A stretch of DNA of 64,000 nt from Blautia sp. MSJ-9 (GCF_018919065.1 NZ_JAHLQG010000033.1:21545-85544); one strand, 5' to 3'. Shown: positions 16,056 through 25,945, counted from the stretch's first letter. A program made the numbers and translations. Notes: a model not told the origin generated them from the sequence alone.

Positions 16056-19000
16056 ATGAGGAAAAAGTTATTAGCCGGGATTCTGGCACTTGCACTGTGT
16101 TCTACAAATATGCCCCCCCAGACCATATTTGCGGAAGAATTTACTTCCGGAAATCAGGATGTAGTGTCTGAGGAAGAAACTCCGGAGAGTTTTACCAATG
16201 AGGAGCAGGAAACAGCAGGAGAGACAGATGAGGAACTGTCTGTATTCAGTTCAGAAGAGGTTCCTGAGTTCAATGATACCCCCGATGAGGCAATGGCTGC
16301 TGCGGAAAATGCACAAAATGGAGTAATTGATTTAACTGATGATATTGCGGGCGGAGTTTATACTATAACTTCGGCAGGAGATTACAAATTCACATGCAGT
16401 AATAGTCAGGAAACAGCAAATAGAATTGTAATTGATGGAGCAAATATTTCAAAGCAAGCCAACATCAACATTTATCTTGATAACGTAAATATCAATACAT
16501 CTGCTGGTCCGGCGCTGCAAATTCAATCTAATGTTCAAGCTCAAGTCTATATATATTTGCAAAATGAAAATTTACTTTGTTCAACGCGGAGCTATACCGC
16601 AGGCTTACAGAAAAATAATCAGGCTAACCTTACAATAGATAACGCTCCAGACACTACTACAGGAATCTTAAAAGCTAGTGCTAGTTCTGGTGCCGGAATT
16701 GGTGGTGACAATGGTGGCTCTTGCAGTAATATTACCATTAATGGCGGTTCTGTAGATGCTAGTTCTCGTTATGGTGCCGGAATTGGTGGTGGCAATCTTG
16801 GCTCTTGCAGTAATATTATCATTAATAGTGGTTCTGTAATTGCTCGTTCTGTTTTTGGTGCTGGAATTGGTGGCGGCTATGGTGGCTATGGTATCAATGG
16901 TGGCTCTTGTGATACCATTACCATTAATGGCGGTTCTGTAACTGCTAATTCTGATTATGGTGCCGGAATTGGTGGCGGCTATGCTGGCTATGGTAGCAAT
17001 GGTGGCTCTTGTGATACCATTACCATTAATGGCGGTTCTGTAACTGCTAATTCTGATTATGGTGTCGGAATTGGTGGTGGCTACGGTGGCGCTTATGGCA
17101 ATGATGGTTCTTGCGATACCATTGCCATTAATGGCGGTTCTGTAACTGCACGAATTGGCTGCATTCCTCGCCAGAATTTAAATAGCACTGGTAATAATCC
17201 AGAAGTATATCTCTGTACTGTTTCTAATCCCCAAAAAAGAAAAATAAGTATAGATAATGTTGACTGGAAAACATATAATCATGTAAATGGTGAGTCTGTC
17301 GGGAACAACCTGTATGCATGGCTAACTGGAGCAAAGCACACTATAACTGTTGGAACTGAAGAAAGGAAGTATTCTTTCAATCAAGATACCAAGCAATTTA
17401 GTCGTATAAAAACAGATCCCACCGCTACCCAATTAGATTTTACACCGCAAAATTTTACATATAATAAAGATAACCCTGTTGATATTAGTAACTATATTAA
17501 ATGGAAAGATGATGTCACCGGTCATGGTGAAATTACTCATGTAACGTATTTTAAAAAAGAAGATGGAACTTCACTCACAAACAGCCCCACAGATGCAGGT
17601 ACTTATACTTTTAAGATTGATGTGAATGCAGGTGAATACTACAATTCAGCCCAACAGATATCTGCATCACCAGAATGGGAATTTGTCATTTCAAAAGCAC
17701 AAGCACCTTCAAGCAAGCCAACCGATACTACAATATCCGTTCCATGGTCCTGCAAGAAAGTCGAAGATGTTAAGAACTGTTTCGAGGATGACTGGAAATG
17801 GAGTAATTCCGATATTTCTAAAGAATTGCCTGTAGGAAAGGAAATTTCTGCTAGAGCAGTTTATAATGGCGCAGATGCCGGTAATTATCTAGATGAATCC
17901 GTTGAATTCAAAATCACGAGAAGTGAATGCAAGCACGAACACACCGCCGGACGTTATTACTCCTCTCCATCCTGTACTTCCAGCGGATATAGCGGAGATA
18001 CCTACTGCACAGACTGTAATGAAACACTTTCCTATGGTTATACCATTTCCGCATACGGTCATGACTATGACAATGGCGTTATCACTACAGAACCAACTAC
18101 AGAAACTGACGGAATCATAACTTACACCTGTAAGTGGTGTAAACATCAGGATACAAAAACTCTCGGTAAACTTGGTGACGGGGAACCTTATATTGAGGGA
18201 AGTTTCCAGAAGAAAGGCTGGGATGCTGTCAATGATCTGATTAAGGCTTCCAAAGAAAAAGATACCATTTCCATTATCCTGAATGGCGCCAAGATACTTC
18301 CTGCCTCTGTCTTATCCGAGATAAAAGGCAAAGATATTTCCCTGAACCTTGATATGGAAAATGGTTTCATCTGGAAAATCAACGGTACTTCCATTACATC
18401 AGAAACACCTGCGGATATAGATCTTTCTGTTACAAACACAGCAGAATATATCCCGGCAGCATTATACAGCCTGATCTCCACAAACCAGAATGATTTCGGT
18501 TTCCATCTTGGAAGAAGCGGAGCTTTCGATTTCCCGGCTGTGCTTTCCGTAAAGGCAGATGCCTCCTGTGCAGGACTTATGGCAAATCTGTTCTGGTATG
18601 ATGTTGAGAATGGGGTTCTGCAGTGTATCCAGACTGTAACTGTAGGCGGTGCATTTGAGCGCAGTATTCCATATGCCGACTTTACGCTTTCCAAAGGACA
18701 GGATTATTTCATAGCATTTGGTACAGAATCTCTCAATGGCAGAGTCATTCACACAGACGGAAGTATCACAGATGAAAACGGTGCATACCTGCGACCTGCA
18801 AACACAAAGATTTCCAGCTATTCCATTGACAGAAACAAGCTCACTGTCAGACTTTCCAAAGGATGTGCCGGCGCTCAGGGTTATGACTTCGTGATCAGCA
18901 AGAAATCAGATATGCTCAAAACCGGAAAGTTCAGCAAAACAGTTTCCTCATCCGGCAAGCCACAGGCATCTTTCAGATATCTTTCAAAAGGTACCTGGTA

Positions 19001-19400
19001 TGTGGCAGCCCGAAGCTGGGTTCTGGATGCACAGGGCAATAAGGTCTATGGTTCCTGGACAAAGATCAAGAAGATCAAGATCATTGTTGTCACACCACAG
19101 CAGCCAAAGATCAAGAATATTACTGTAGAAGGAAACACTGTGACTGTTACTTACACAAAATGCAAAAATGCCACAGGTTATGAAATCCTGCTCGGAAACA
19201 AATACAAAACCTCCGCAGGTGAGAAATGCCCTGTAAAAAAATATCTGAAACGTACCGGAAACACCACTACTGTAACCTTTACAAACGTAAAGAAAGGTAC
19301 CTGGTATGTGACCATACGGGCATGGAACCAAACCTCCAAAGATAAATCCAGAGTTTACAGTCCATACTCCACAATGAAGAAATTCAAGACAAAGAAATAG
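16056..19400 (+). CDS. Large secreted repeat protein (surface/adhesin-like)
   Basis: About 1,114 residues. The signal peptide (RKKLLAGILALALC, cut near IFAEE) is followed by an acidic linker, then a Gly/Ser/Asn-rich repeat region (16680-17160) whose units carry GGSCDTITINGGSVTA, suggesting a parallel beta-helix. Further on are an MBG/Ig-like part, a Cys-paired segment with CTDCNETL and CKWCKHQD (near 18000-18150), and C-terminal fibronectin-like modules ending in KFKTKK. There is no LPxTG anchor. The ATG at 16056 is preferred over a GTG three codons earlier. Two repeat units are almost identical at DNA level. A 71-bp copy of its 3' end lies at 20658. Confidence 0.8.
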   Translation: MRKKLLAGILALALCSTNMPPQTIFAEEFTSGNQDVVSEEETPESFTNEEQETAGETDEELSVFSSEEVPEFNDTPDEAMAAAENAQNGVIDLTDDIAGGVYTITSAGDYKFTCSNSQETANRIVIDGANISKQANINIYLDNVNINTSAGPALQIQSNVQAQVYIYLQNENLLCSTRSYTAGLQKNNQANLTIDNAPDTTTGILKASASSGAGIGGDNGGSCSNITINGGSVDASSRYGAGIGGGNLGSCSNIIINSGSVIARSVFGAGIGGGYGGYGINGGSCDTITINGGSVTANSDYGAGIGGGYAGYGSNGGSCDTITINGGSVTANSDYGVGIGGGYGGAYGNDGSCDTIAINGGSVTARIGCIPRQNLNSTGNNPEVYLCTVSNPQKRKISIDNVDWKTYNHVNGESVGNNLYAWLTGAKHTITVGTEERKYSFNQDTKQFSRIKTDPTATQLDFTPQNFTYNKDNPVDISNYIKWKDDVTGHGEITHVTYFKKEDGTSLTNSPTDAGTYTFKIDVNAGEYYNSAQQISASPEWEFVISKAQAPSSKPTDTTISVPWSCKKVEDVKNCFEDDWKWSNSDISKELPVGKEISARAVYNGADAGNYLDESVEFKITRSECKHEHTAGRYYSSPSCTSSGYSGDTYCTDCNETLSYGYTISAYGHDYDNGVITTEPTTETDGIITYTCKWCKHQDTKTLGKLGDGEPYIEGSFQKKGWDAVNDLIKASKEKDTISIILNGAKILPASVLSEIKGKDISLNLDMENGFIWKINGTSITSETPADIDLSVTNTAEYIPAALYSLISTNQNDFGFHLGRSGAFDFPAVLSVKADASCAGLMANLFWYDVENGVLQCIQTVTVGGAFERSIPYADFTLSKGQDYFIAFGTESLNGRVIHTDGSITDENGAYLRPANTKISSYSIDRNKLTVRLSKGCAGAQGYDFVISKKSDMLKTGKFSKTVSSSGKPQASFRYLSKGTWYVAARSWVLDAQGNKVYGSWTKIKKIKIIVVTPQQPKIKNITVEGNTVTVTYTKCKNATGYEILLGNKYKTSAGEKCPVKKYLKRTGNTTTVTFTNVKKGTWYVTIRAWNQTSKDKSRVYSPYSTMKKFKTKK
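16899..17102 (+). repeat. Two tandem 102-bp near-identical coding repeats
   Basis: Units start at 16899 and 17001 with the same ggtggctcttgtgatacc opening and stay nearly identical for 102 bp (34 codons). More diverged units flank them from about 16680 to 17160. Confidence 0.8.
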
Positions 19401-19413
19401 CTTCTGTTTCTTA
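19343..19413 (+). repeat. 71-bp direct repeat, copy A (end of the secreted protein gene)
   Basis: Covers the last codons and stop of the gene at 16056. Copy B at 20658-20728 matches at 69 of 71 positions by eye. Confidence 0.9.
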
Positions 19414-19481
19414 AAGGATTCTGAATGAAATCTACCTGAAAAGAGACTTGTAATTTGCTAATAAAATATATATGACGACAA

Positions 19482-19517
19482 CAGGAGGAAAGGTATCTGC
19501 CTTTCCTCCTGCCATTT
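19482..19517. terminator. Terminator between the secreted protein gene and Rpn copy 1
   Basis: Perfect 12-bp arms caggaggaaagg (19482-19493) and cctttcctcctg (19500-19511) with a 6-nt loop, then ccattttt. Best for the plus strand; it may also act on the converging minus-strand gene. Confidence 0.85.
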
Positions 19518-19520
19518 TTC

Positions 19521-20438
19521 TTAGAGATTGTATTCTTTATATAACTGCTCACGTCTTTTGGCGTTTGTTGATACAATCGGGATTTCTTCAGTTCTCTGAT
19601 CCTGAAGTAATCGAGTAATCAGGCTTCCAAGTCGAGTTTCACCCCTTGCCTGTCCAATTGCTTCTCCTTCTGTACGTCCCTCAGCTTTAAGTCTTTCAGA
19701 TTCCAGTTCCAGAACTTTTCCGCCCATAATATCACCTATTCCTTTCCGGACATCTTCCTCCTTACGGAAAATATAATCCGCAACCTTTACAATTAACTTT
19801 GCCAAATCTGTATACAGTTCCGATTTACCTGTCTCCGTCAGTTCCTTTTCCAAATTTACCCTGATATCTTCATATTCGTTTAAAAGCATCTGGAATAATT
19901 CCGGATTGTTATTAAAATCATGTCCTTTTTTCTCGTATCTCATAATATAAAATGGCAACAGCATTAACAGGTTTTTTTCAAAGATGCTGTCTTTTGTATA
20001 ATCAGCCATTTTTATAGCAGGTATGGAATATAAATATGTATTTCCATCTGGAAAAACTACATCTGCTTCCAGATAATCCGGCGTGTTCTCCGAACTTCTC
20101 AGAAACAGTACGCAGGACTTTGGAAATTCTATCCGGTATCTGCGCCCCTGCTTTTCAGCATGTTCTATGCCAATTGCAAAATCATATTCAATCATCCTTA
20201 TTACCATTGTCATGTCATCTGTACTCTGACACTCGATATGGTACATTTTCCTTCCAATCAGCAGACAGGAATCTGTAATGATCTCTCCATCCTCCTGTTG
20301 ATGTTCATTGCGAAGCTGTGTGATCTTCACATCTTCCGGATATGATGTGTGGAATACCTCATTGATCAGCGGTACTGCCAGATATGGCATCTTCTCGATC
20401 ATTGTACGGAATACATCATCAAAAATCGTATTATTCAT
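19521..20438 (-). CDS. Rpn-family recombination-promoting nuclease / putative transposase, copy 1
   Basis: 305 residues and full length. The PD-(D/E)xK-type nuclease domain opens with TIFDDVFRTMIEKMPY and contains ITDSCLLIGRKMYHIECQS, where the D...ExQ catalytic pattern lies. The helical middle has FEKNLLMLLPFYIMRYEK, and the C terminus has IMGGKVLELESERLKAEG and a final QLYKEYNL. Rpn proteins of E. coli raise RecA-independent recombination; the role of these gut relatives is not known. Paralogues lie at 47441 (broken) and 57434 (new tail). The promoter is at 20462-20490 and an aggag precedes the ATG. Confidence 0.85.
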   Translation of the reverse strand: MNNTIFDDVFRTMIEKMPYLAVPLINEVFHTSYPEDVKITQLRNEHQQEDGEIITDSCLLIGRKMYHIECQSTDDMTMVIRMIEYDFAIGIEHAEKQGRRYRIEFPKSCVLFLRSSENTPDYLEADVVFPDGNTYLYSIPAIKMADYTKDSIFEKNLLMLLPFYIMRYEKKGHDFNNNPELFQMLLNEYEDIRVNLEKELTETGKSELYTDLAKLIVKVADYIFRKEEDVRKGIGDIMGGKVLELESERLKAEGRTEGEAIGQARGETRLGSLITRLLQDQRTEEIPIVSTNAKRREQLYKEYNL

Positions 20439-20461
20439 ATAACACTCCTTTTTGTACTTAT

Positions 20462-20490
20462 ATTATAACATTTTGACGAGTTTTATTGAA
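20462..20490 (-). promoter_or_regulatory. Rpn copy 1 promoter
   Basis: On the minus strand TTCAAT (20485-20490), a 17-bp spacer and TATAAT (20462-20467). Confidence 0.7.
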
Positions 20491-20657
20491 CACTTAATTT
20501 CTTTAAAATTATGTATTTTTATCTTTGGAATCAGTGGCAGATATTGCCTGAAAAATCACTTATAAGAAAGTATAGATTATCGTTTACATTTTTTACTATA
20601 CAGCATCTATGGCTATTTATCAAGTCCATTTTGGGCGATTATTTTCCTGTTCTTCCT

Positions 20658-20728
20658 TAAATCCAGAGTTTACAGTCCATATTCCACAATGAAGAAATTC
20701 AAGACAAAGAAATATCTTCTGTTTCTTA
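20658..20728 (+). repeat. 71-bp direct repeat, copy B (fossil 3' end of the secreted protein gene)
   Basis: A 69/71 match to 19343-19413, including the bases for the final KKFKTKK; the stop codon is changed from tag to tat. No open gene precedes it. Together the two copies bracket Rpn copy 1. Confidence 0.85.
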
Positions 20729-20857
20729 CAGATATTTCTACTGTAAAGATAATGCCAAACAGCCTTGCGGGCAAATGAAACAGTTGACAGCTGAAAAAAC
20801 CAATGATAAGATAAATGCACTCAAATTATAACAGAACAGGCTTACAGTCAGAGAAGG

Positions 20858-20886
20858 ATCAGAATTTCGGTTCTGATTATTTTTTG
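20858..20886 (+). terminator. Intrinsic terminator upstream of the topoisomerase genes
   Basis: Arms atcagaa (20858-20864) and ttctgat (20871-20877) around tttcgg, then attttttt. It belongs to a transcript whose gene has been lost or to read-through from upstream. Confidence 0.75.
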
Positions 20887-20919
20887 TGTTTTATTCCGTT
20901 GGCAAGGGAAAGTTCACAC

Positions 20920-20948
20920 TTGAAAAAGAATAAAAATTCGGTTATAAT
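20920..20948 (+). promoter_or_regulatory. Topoisomerase operon promoter
   Basis: TTGAAA (20920-20925), 17-bp spacer, TATAAT (20943-20948), giving an 80-90 nt leader to the ATG at 21036. Confidence 0.8.
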
Positions 20949-21035
20949 ACGAACAAATGTTTGCGGTGCAAAAAAATCATTCCCGGATTTACAGTAAGCA
21001 ATCCGGTTGATATAAAGAAAGGAAATGTAACAGAC

Positions 21036-22961
21036 ATGGCAAAGAAAAACACCTATGATGCAGGGAGCATCTCTGTCCTGGAAGGTCTGGAGGCGGTTCG
21101 GAAGCGTCCGGGAATGTACATCGGAAGTGTTTCACGAAAAGGATTAAATCATCTCATTTATGAGATCGTAGATAACGCAGTAGATGAACATCTGGCAGGA
21201 TACTGCAGTCTGATCCATGTGATTCTGGAGAAGGATGGTTCCTGTACGGTTACGGATAATGGAAGAGGAATTCCGGTAGATATGCATGAGAAAGGAGTGT
21301 CGGCAGAGAGACTTGTATTTACAACTCTTCATGCAGGCGGTAAATTTGATAATTCTGCCTATAAGACCAGCGGAGGACTTCATGGAGTAGGCTCTTCGGT
21401 TGTGAATGCCCTGTCTACATATCTGGACATTAAGATCAGTCGTGACGGATATGTGCATCATGATCACTATGAACGGGGAATCCCGACCATTGAACTTGAG
21501 GAAGGGCTGCTGCCGAAGCTGGGTAAGACCAGACAGACCGGAACCAGTATCAATTTCCTGCCGGATCCGGAAATTTTTGAAAAGACAAGATTCTCGGCAA
21601 CAGAAGTAAAGAGCAGACTTCATGAGACGGCATACCTGAATCCGGAACTGACCATTCGCTTTGAGGATAAAAGAGGTGCAGAGGTCGAGGATATTACCTA
21701 TCATGAGCCGGATGGTATCATTGGATTTATCAAGGATCTGAACCACAGTGCAGAAGTCCTGCATGATCCGGTTTACCTGAAAGGGGAAGCAGACGGCATT
21801 CAGGTAGAGGTGGCATTCCAGTTTACCAATGAATTTCGTGAGAATGTATTGGGCTTCTGTAATAATATTTACAATGCAGAGGGCGGTACTCATCTGACCG
21901 GATTTAAGACTACATTTACCACAGTCATGAATACTTATGCGAGAGAGATTGGCGTTCTTAAAGACAAGGATCCGAACTTCACAGGTGCAGATATCCGTAA
22001 CGGAATGACAGCGGTTGTTTCCATCAAGCATCCGGAACCACGTTTTGAGGGACAGACCAAGACAAAGCTGGATAATCAGGATGCATCACGCGCAACCGGA
22101 AAGGTTGTAGGAGAGCAGATGGTACTCTATTTTGACAGAAATCTGGAGACTCTTAAGACCATCCTTTCCTGCGCGGAGAAAGCTGCCAAAATCCGTAAGA
22201 CAGAAGAGAGAGCCAAGACCAATCTTCTGACAAAGCAGAAATATTCCTTTGACTCTAACGGAAAGCTGGCAAACTGTGAGAAAAAGGATCCGTCCAAGTG
22301 TGAGATCTTTATCGTAGAGGGAGATTCTGCGGGAGGTTCCGCAAAGACTGCCCGTAATCGTAATTACCAGGCAATCCTTCCTATCAGAGGTAAGATCCTG
22401 AATGTAGAGAAAGCAACCATTGACAAAGTGCTTGCCAATGCGGAGATCAAGACCATGATCAATGCATTCGGATGCGGATTCTCCGAAGGATACGGAAATG
22501 ATTTTGACATTACAAAGCTTCGTTACGACAAGATTGTGATCATGGCTGATGCCGATGTGGACGGGGCGCATATTTCCACACTGCTCCTTACTTTATTCTA
22601 CCGTTTCATGCCGGATCTGATCACTGAGGGACATGTGTATATTGCCATGCCGCCATTATATAAAGTCATGCCTAAGAAGGGACAGGAGGAATACCTGTAC
22701 GATGATAAGGCACTGGAGAGATACAGACGTGCCCATAAACCGGGAAGCTTTACTCTTCAGAGATATAAAGGTCTGGGCGAGATGGATGCGGAGCAGCTCT
22801 GGGAGACTACTCTGAATCCGGAGACAAGAATGATGAAGCGAGTGGAGATTGAGGATGCGAGACTTGCATCAAGCGTGACAGAGATCCTGATGGGAAGCGA
22901 TGTTCCGCCGAGAAAGAAGTTTATCTATGAGCATGCACAGGATGCAGAGCTGGACATCTGA
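21036..22961 (+). CDS. parE: Type IIA topoisomerase ATPase subunit (ParE/GyrB)
   Basis: 641 residues. ATP-binding GHKL domain with EIVDNAVDEH, DNGRGIP and GGLHGVGSSVVNAL; transducer domain; TOPRIM domain with VEGDSAGGSA and the metal site ADVDGAH; C-terminal RYKGLGEM. I chose the ATG at 21036 because aaaggaaat precedes it and the product then starts in the family manner; the frame is open further upstream. The partner subunit follows 71 bases later. GyrB and ParE are hard to separate by eye; the symbol rests on the partner lacking a GyrA box and on the locus having no dnaA or recF nearby. Confidence 0.75.
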   Translation: MAKKNTYDAGSISVLEGLEAVRKRPGMYIGSVSRKGLNHLIYEIVDNAVDEHLAGYCSLIHVILEKDGSCTVTDNGRGIPVDMHEKGVSAERLVFTTLHAGGKFDNSAYKTSGGLHGVGSSVVNALSTYLDIKISRDGYVHHDHYERGIPTIELEEGLLPKLGKTRQTGTSINFLPDPEIFEKTRFSATEVKSRLHETAYLNPELTIRFEDKRGAEVEDITYHEPDGIIGFIKDLNHSAEVLHDPVYLKGEADGIQVEVAFQFTNEFRENVLGFCNNIYNAEGGTHLTGFKTTFTTVMNTYAREIGVLKDKDPNFTGADIRNGMTAVVSIKHPEPRFEGQTKTKLDNQDASRATGKVVGEQMVLYFDRNLETLKTILSCAEKAAKIRKTEERAKTNLLTKQKYSFDSNGKLANCEKKDPSKCEIFIVEGDSAGGSAKTARNRNYQAILPIRGKILNVEKATIDKVLANAEIKTMINAFGCGFSEGYGNDFDITKLRYDKIVIMADADVDGAHISTLLLTLFYRFMPDLITEGHVYIAMPPLYKVMPKKGQEEYLYDDKALERYRRAHKPGSFTLQRYKGLGEMDAEQLWETTLNPETRMMKRVEIEDARLASSVTEILMGSDVPPRKKFIYEHAQDAELDI

Positions 22962-23032
22962 TTTTGCCGGAGTGTTATATGGAAATTAAGACAGATACAT
23001 GGATATGTGTCTGAGATGGAGGAATGAAATAA

Positions 23033-25279
23033 ATGGAAACAAAACAGGAGAATGTGATTCCCACCGACTATGCGGAGGTCATGCAGAAATCCTATATAGA
23101 TTATGCCATGAGTGTTATTATCTCCAGAGCCCTGCCGGATGTGCGTGACGGATTGAAGCCGGTACAGAGAAGAACCCTGTATGATATGTATGAGTTGGGC
23201 ATCCGCTATGACAGACCATATAGAAAATGCGCCCGTATCGTAGGTGATACCATGGGTAAATATCACCCACATGGTGACAGTTCTATTTACGAAGCACTTG
23301 TAGTAATGGCTCAGGATTTTAAGAAAGGCAGAACATTGGTCGACGGACATGGAAACTTCGGTTCTATCGAGGGTGACGGTGCAGCTGCCATGCGATATAC
23401 AGAAGCCAGACTGGAGAAACTGACACAGGATGTCTTTCTCGAAGATCTGGATAAGAATGTAGTAGACTTTATGCCGAACTTTGACGAAACAGAGAAAGAG
23501 CCGGTGGTACTTCCTGTCAGAATCCCGAATTTGCTGGTAAACGGAGCAGACGGCATCGCGGTCGGCATGGCGACCAGCATCCCGCCTCATAATCTGGGTG
23601 AAGTAGTAGATGCGGTAAAAGCATATATGAAGAATAACGACATCAGCGTCAAAGGTCTGATGCGTTATCTCAAGGGACCGGATTTCCCGACGGGCGGTCT
23701 GGTAGTAAATAAAGATGATCTGCTCAAGATTTACGAAACAGGAACAGGTAAACTCCGTGTCAGAGGTAAAGTGGAGACAGTGAAGCTTAAAGGCGGCAGA
23801 CAGCAGCTTGTAATCACTGAGATCCCGTACACGATGATCGGTGCAAATATCGGAAAATTCCTGAATGATATCGCATCCCTGGTAGAGAACAAGAAGACAA
23901 CAGATATCGTGGATATCTCCAACCAGTCTTCCAAAGAGGGAATCCGTATCGTTCTCGATCTGAAACGTGATGCAGATGTAGAGAATCTTACAAATATGCT
24001 CTATAAGAAGACCAAGCTGGAAGATACCTTTGGCGTAAACATGCTGGCAGTTGCAGACGGCAGACCAGAGACACTGAGTCTGAAGCAGGTGATTGAGCAT
24101 CATGTAGACTTCGTATTCGATGTAACAACCAGAAAATATACCACACTTCTGAACAAAGAGCAGGAGAAGAAAGAAATTCAGGAAGGTCTCATCAAAGCAT
24201 GTGATGTGATAGACCTGATCATCGAGATCCTGCGTGGAAGCAAGAACAGAGAACAGGTAAAGAAATGCCTGGTCGATGGTGTGACAGAGGGAATCAAGTT
24301 CAAGAGCAAAGTCAGTGAGAAAGCTGCACAGAAGCTGCGCTTTTCAGAAAAACAGGCAGCAGCAATCCTGGATATGCGTCTGTACAAGCTGATTGGTCTG
24401 GAGATCGAAGCACTTCAGGCAGACTATGCAGAGACAATGAAGAACATTGCATTATATGAAGATATCCTGAATAATTATGATTCCATGGCAGAAGTAATCA
24501 TGAAAGATCTGGACCAGATCAAGAAAGAATACGGAACCAAACGCCGTACAGTGATCGAGAATGCAGAGGAAGTTGTGTATGAAGAGAAGAAGATGGAAGA
24601 AATGGAAGTTACATTCCTGATGGACCGCTTCGGATACATGAGAATTATTGATAAATCTGCTTATGAGAGAAATAAAGAAGCTGCCAATGCAGAGAACAAA
24701 TATGTATTTAACTGTATGAATACAGATAAGATCTGTATTTTTACAGATAACGGGAAGATGCACAGTATCAAAGTTGCGGATATTCCGCTGGTGCGTTTCA
24801 GAGATAAAGGAATGCCGGCAGATAACTTAAGCAATTATGATAGTGCACAGGAGCGAATGCTTTACGTTGCGCCGCTGGCATCCATAAAAGAAAATACACT
24901 TTTGTTTGTTACAGCAGCTTCTATGTGTAAGCTGGTAAGCGGTGCGGAGTTTGATGTGGCGAAGAGAACAATTGTATCCACGAAATTAGCAGAAGAAGAT
25001 TCTCTGATCTTCGTAGGTTCAGCAGATGAGATGGAACAGGTAGTCCTCCAGAGTGAGGGTGGATACTTCCTCAGATTCCAGAAGCAGGATATTTCTTCTA
25101 TGAAGAAAACATCCATCGGTGTGAGGGGAATGAAGCTGGCAGAAGGAGATAAGCTGGATCATGCATATCTTCTGGAAAGCCGCCAGGAATATACGATCAC
25201 TTATCATGACAAACCTTATGTTCTCAACAAGGTGAAACTGTCCAAACGAGACAGTAAAGGAACGAAACCGCGGATATAA
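23033..25279 (+). CDS. parC: Type IIA topoisomerase DNA-cleavage subunit (ParC-like)
   Basis: 748 residues. The winged-helix domain has the catalytic Tyr122 in [11 protein letters not shown]. The quinolone-determining region [12 protein letters not shown] keeps Ser83 and acidic Glu87, the unmutated state. The tower/coiled-coil region is followed by a C-terminal beta-pinwheel. At the place where GyrA carries QRRGG(K/R)G the sequence reads [14 protein letters not shown], so no GyrA box is present, and the protein is shorter than typical gyrase A. Both points favour topoisomerase IV (decatenation) over gyrase. It forms a two-gene operon with the preceding subunit. Confidence 0.75.
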   Translation: METKQENVIPTDYAEVMQKSYIDYAMSVIISRALPDVRDGLKPVQRRTLYDMYELGIRYDRPYRKCARIVGDTMGKYHPHGDSSIYEALVVMAQDFKKGRTLVDGHGNFGSIEGDGAAAMRYTEARLEKLTQDVFLEDLDKNVVDFMPNFDETEKEPVVLPVRIPNLLVNGADGIAVGMATSIPPHNLGEVVDAVKAYMKNNDISVKGLMRYLKGPDFPTGGLVVNKDDLLKIYETGTGKLRVRGKVETVKLKGGRQQLVITEIPYTMIGANIGKFLNDIASLVENKKTTDIVDISNQSSKEGIRIVLDLKRDADVENLTNMLYKKTKLEDTFGVNMLAVADGRPETLSLKQVIEHHVDFVFDVTTRKYTTLLNKEQEKKEIQEGLIKACDVIDLIIEILRGSKNREQVKKCLVDGVTEGIKFKSKVSEKAAQKLRFSEKQAAAILDMRLYKLIGLEIEALQADYAETMKNIALYEDILNNYDSMAEVIMKDLDQIKKEYGTKRRTVIENAEEVVYEEKKMEEMEVTFLMDRFGYMRIIDKSAYERNKEAANAENKYVFNCMNTDKICIFTDNGKMHSIKVADIPLVRFRDKGMPADNLSNYDSAQERMLYVAPLASIKENTLLFVTAASMCKLVSGAEFDVAKRTIVSTKLAEEDSLIFVGSADEMEQVVLQSEGGYFLRFQKQDISSMKKTSIGVRGMKLAEGDKLDHAYLLESRQEYTITYHDKPYVLNKVKLSKRDSKGTKPRI

Positions 25280-25298
25280 AATATTATTTTACGGTCTG

Positions 25299-25332
25299 AA
25301 AAACCAACAAATCCAGTAAAATCAAGGTTTTT
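25299..25332 (+). terminator. Weak terminator after the topoisomerase genes
   Basis: Arms aaaaacc and ggttttt with a long loop and a short T run; weak. Confidence 0.35.
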
Positions 25333-25344
25333 ACAGGAAAAGCC

Positions 25345-25373
25345 TTGCAATTGTAAAGAATTGGTGTTACAAT
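25345..25373 (+). promoter_or_regulatory. rimP-nusA-infB operon promoter
   Basis: TTGCAA (25345-25350), 17-bp spacer, TACAAT (25368-25373). Confidence 0.8.
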
Positions 25374-25401
25374 ACAGCTAAATTAGAACTTGTAAACATG
25401 G

Positions 25402-25421
25402 GAGTGGGCGTGAGCCCACTC
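25402..25421 (+). promoter_or_regulatory. rimP leader hairpin
   Basis: Perfect 8-bp stem gagtgggc/gcccactc with a GTGA loop, followed by ttatttg. Similar G/C hairpins directly before rimP are widespread in bacteria. It lies in the leader, 30 bases before the rimP start, so it may tune expression of the operon. Confidence 0.7.
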
Positions 25422-25452
25422 TTATTTGTTGCATAGAAAGGCAGGTGGGAAA

Positions 25453-25917
25453 ATGAGCAGACGGGAAGAATATGAAAAGCGCGCAGAGGAACTTCTGGCA
25501 CCGATCGTAGAACAAAACGGTTTTGAATTGGTTGATGTAGAATATGTGAAGGAAGCAGGCAATTGGTATCTGAGAGGATATATTGATAAGCCAGGCGGAA
25601 TTACAGTAAATGACTGCGAAGTAGTCAGCAGAGCATTCAGCGACAAACTGGACGAGAATGACTTCATCGAAGACAGTTACATTATGGAGATCAGTTCTCC
25701 GGGACTGGACAGACCGCTCAAGAAAGAAAAAGACTTTGAGAGAAACTTAGGAAAACAGGTGGAGATCCGTACCTACCGGCCAATCGAGAAACAAAAAGAG
25801 TTCTGCGGGGTTTTAACCGCATATGATAGTAACAGTGTGACAATCGATGAGGATGGAACCGAGCGTGTTTTTGACAAGAAAGACACAGCCCTGATACGCC
25901 TCGCAATAGAGTTTTAG
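25453..25917 (+). CDS. rimP: Ribosome maturation factor RimP
   Basis: 154 residues, normal length; needed for 30S subunit maturation. The N-terminal domain contains FELVDVEYVKEAGNWYLR and YIDKPGGITVNDC. The linker EISSPGLDRPLKKEKDF is the family signature, followed by an SH3-like C-terminal domain. The ATG at 25453 follows aggtggg; a TTG nine codons up lies in the leader. It leads the conserved rimP-nusA-ylxR-ylxQ-infB cluster. Confidence 0.95.
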   Translation: MSRREEYEKRAEELLAPIVEQNGFELVDVEYVKEAGNWYLRGYIDKPGGITVNDCEVVSRAFSDKLDENDFIEDSYIMEISSPGLDRPLKKEKDFERNLGKQVEIRTYRPIEKQKEFCGVLTAYDSNSVTIDEDGTERVFDKKDTALIRLAIEF

Positions 25918-25945
25918 TTGATAAATTCGGGAGGATAAGAAAAAA

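Noticed and set aside
20439..20960. A protein gene in the gap before the topoisomerase genes
   Set aside because: The gap is explained by the Rpn promoter, the 71-bp fossil, a terminator and the next promoter; short frames there have no start signals.
21036..25279. Calling the pair gyrB/gyrA
   Set aside because: The GyrA box is missing and the subunit is short; ParE/ParC is the better reading, though not certain.
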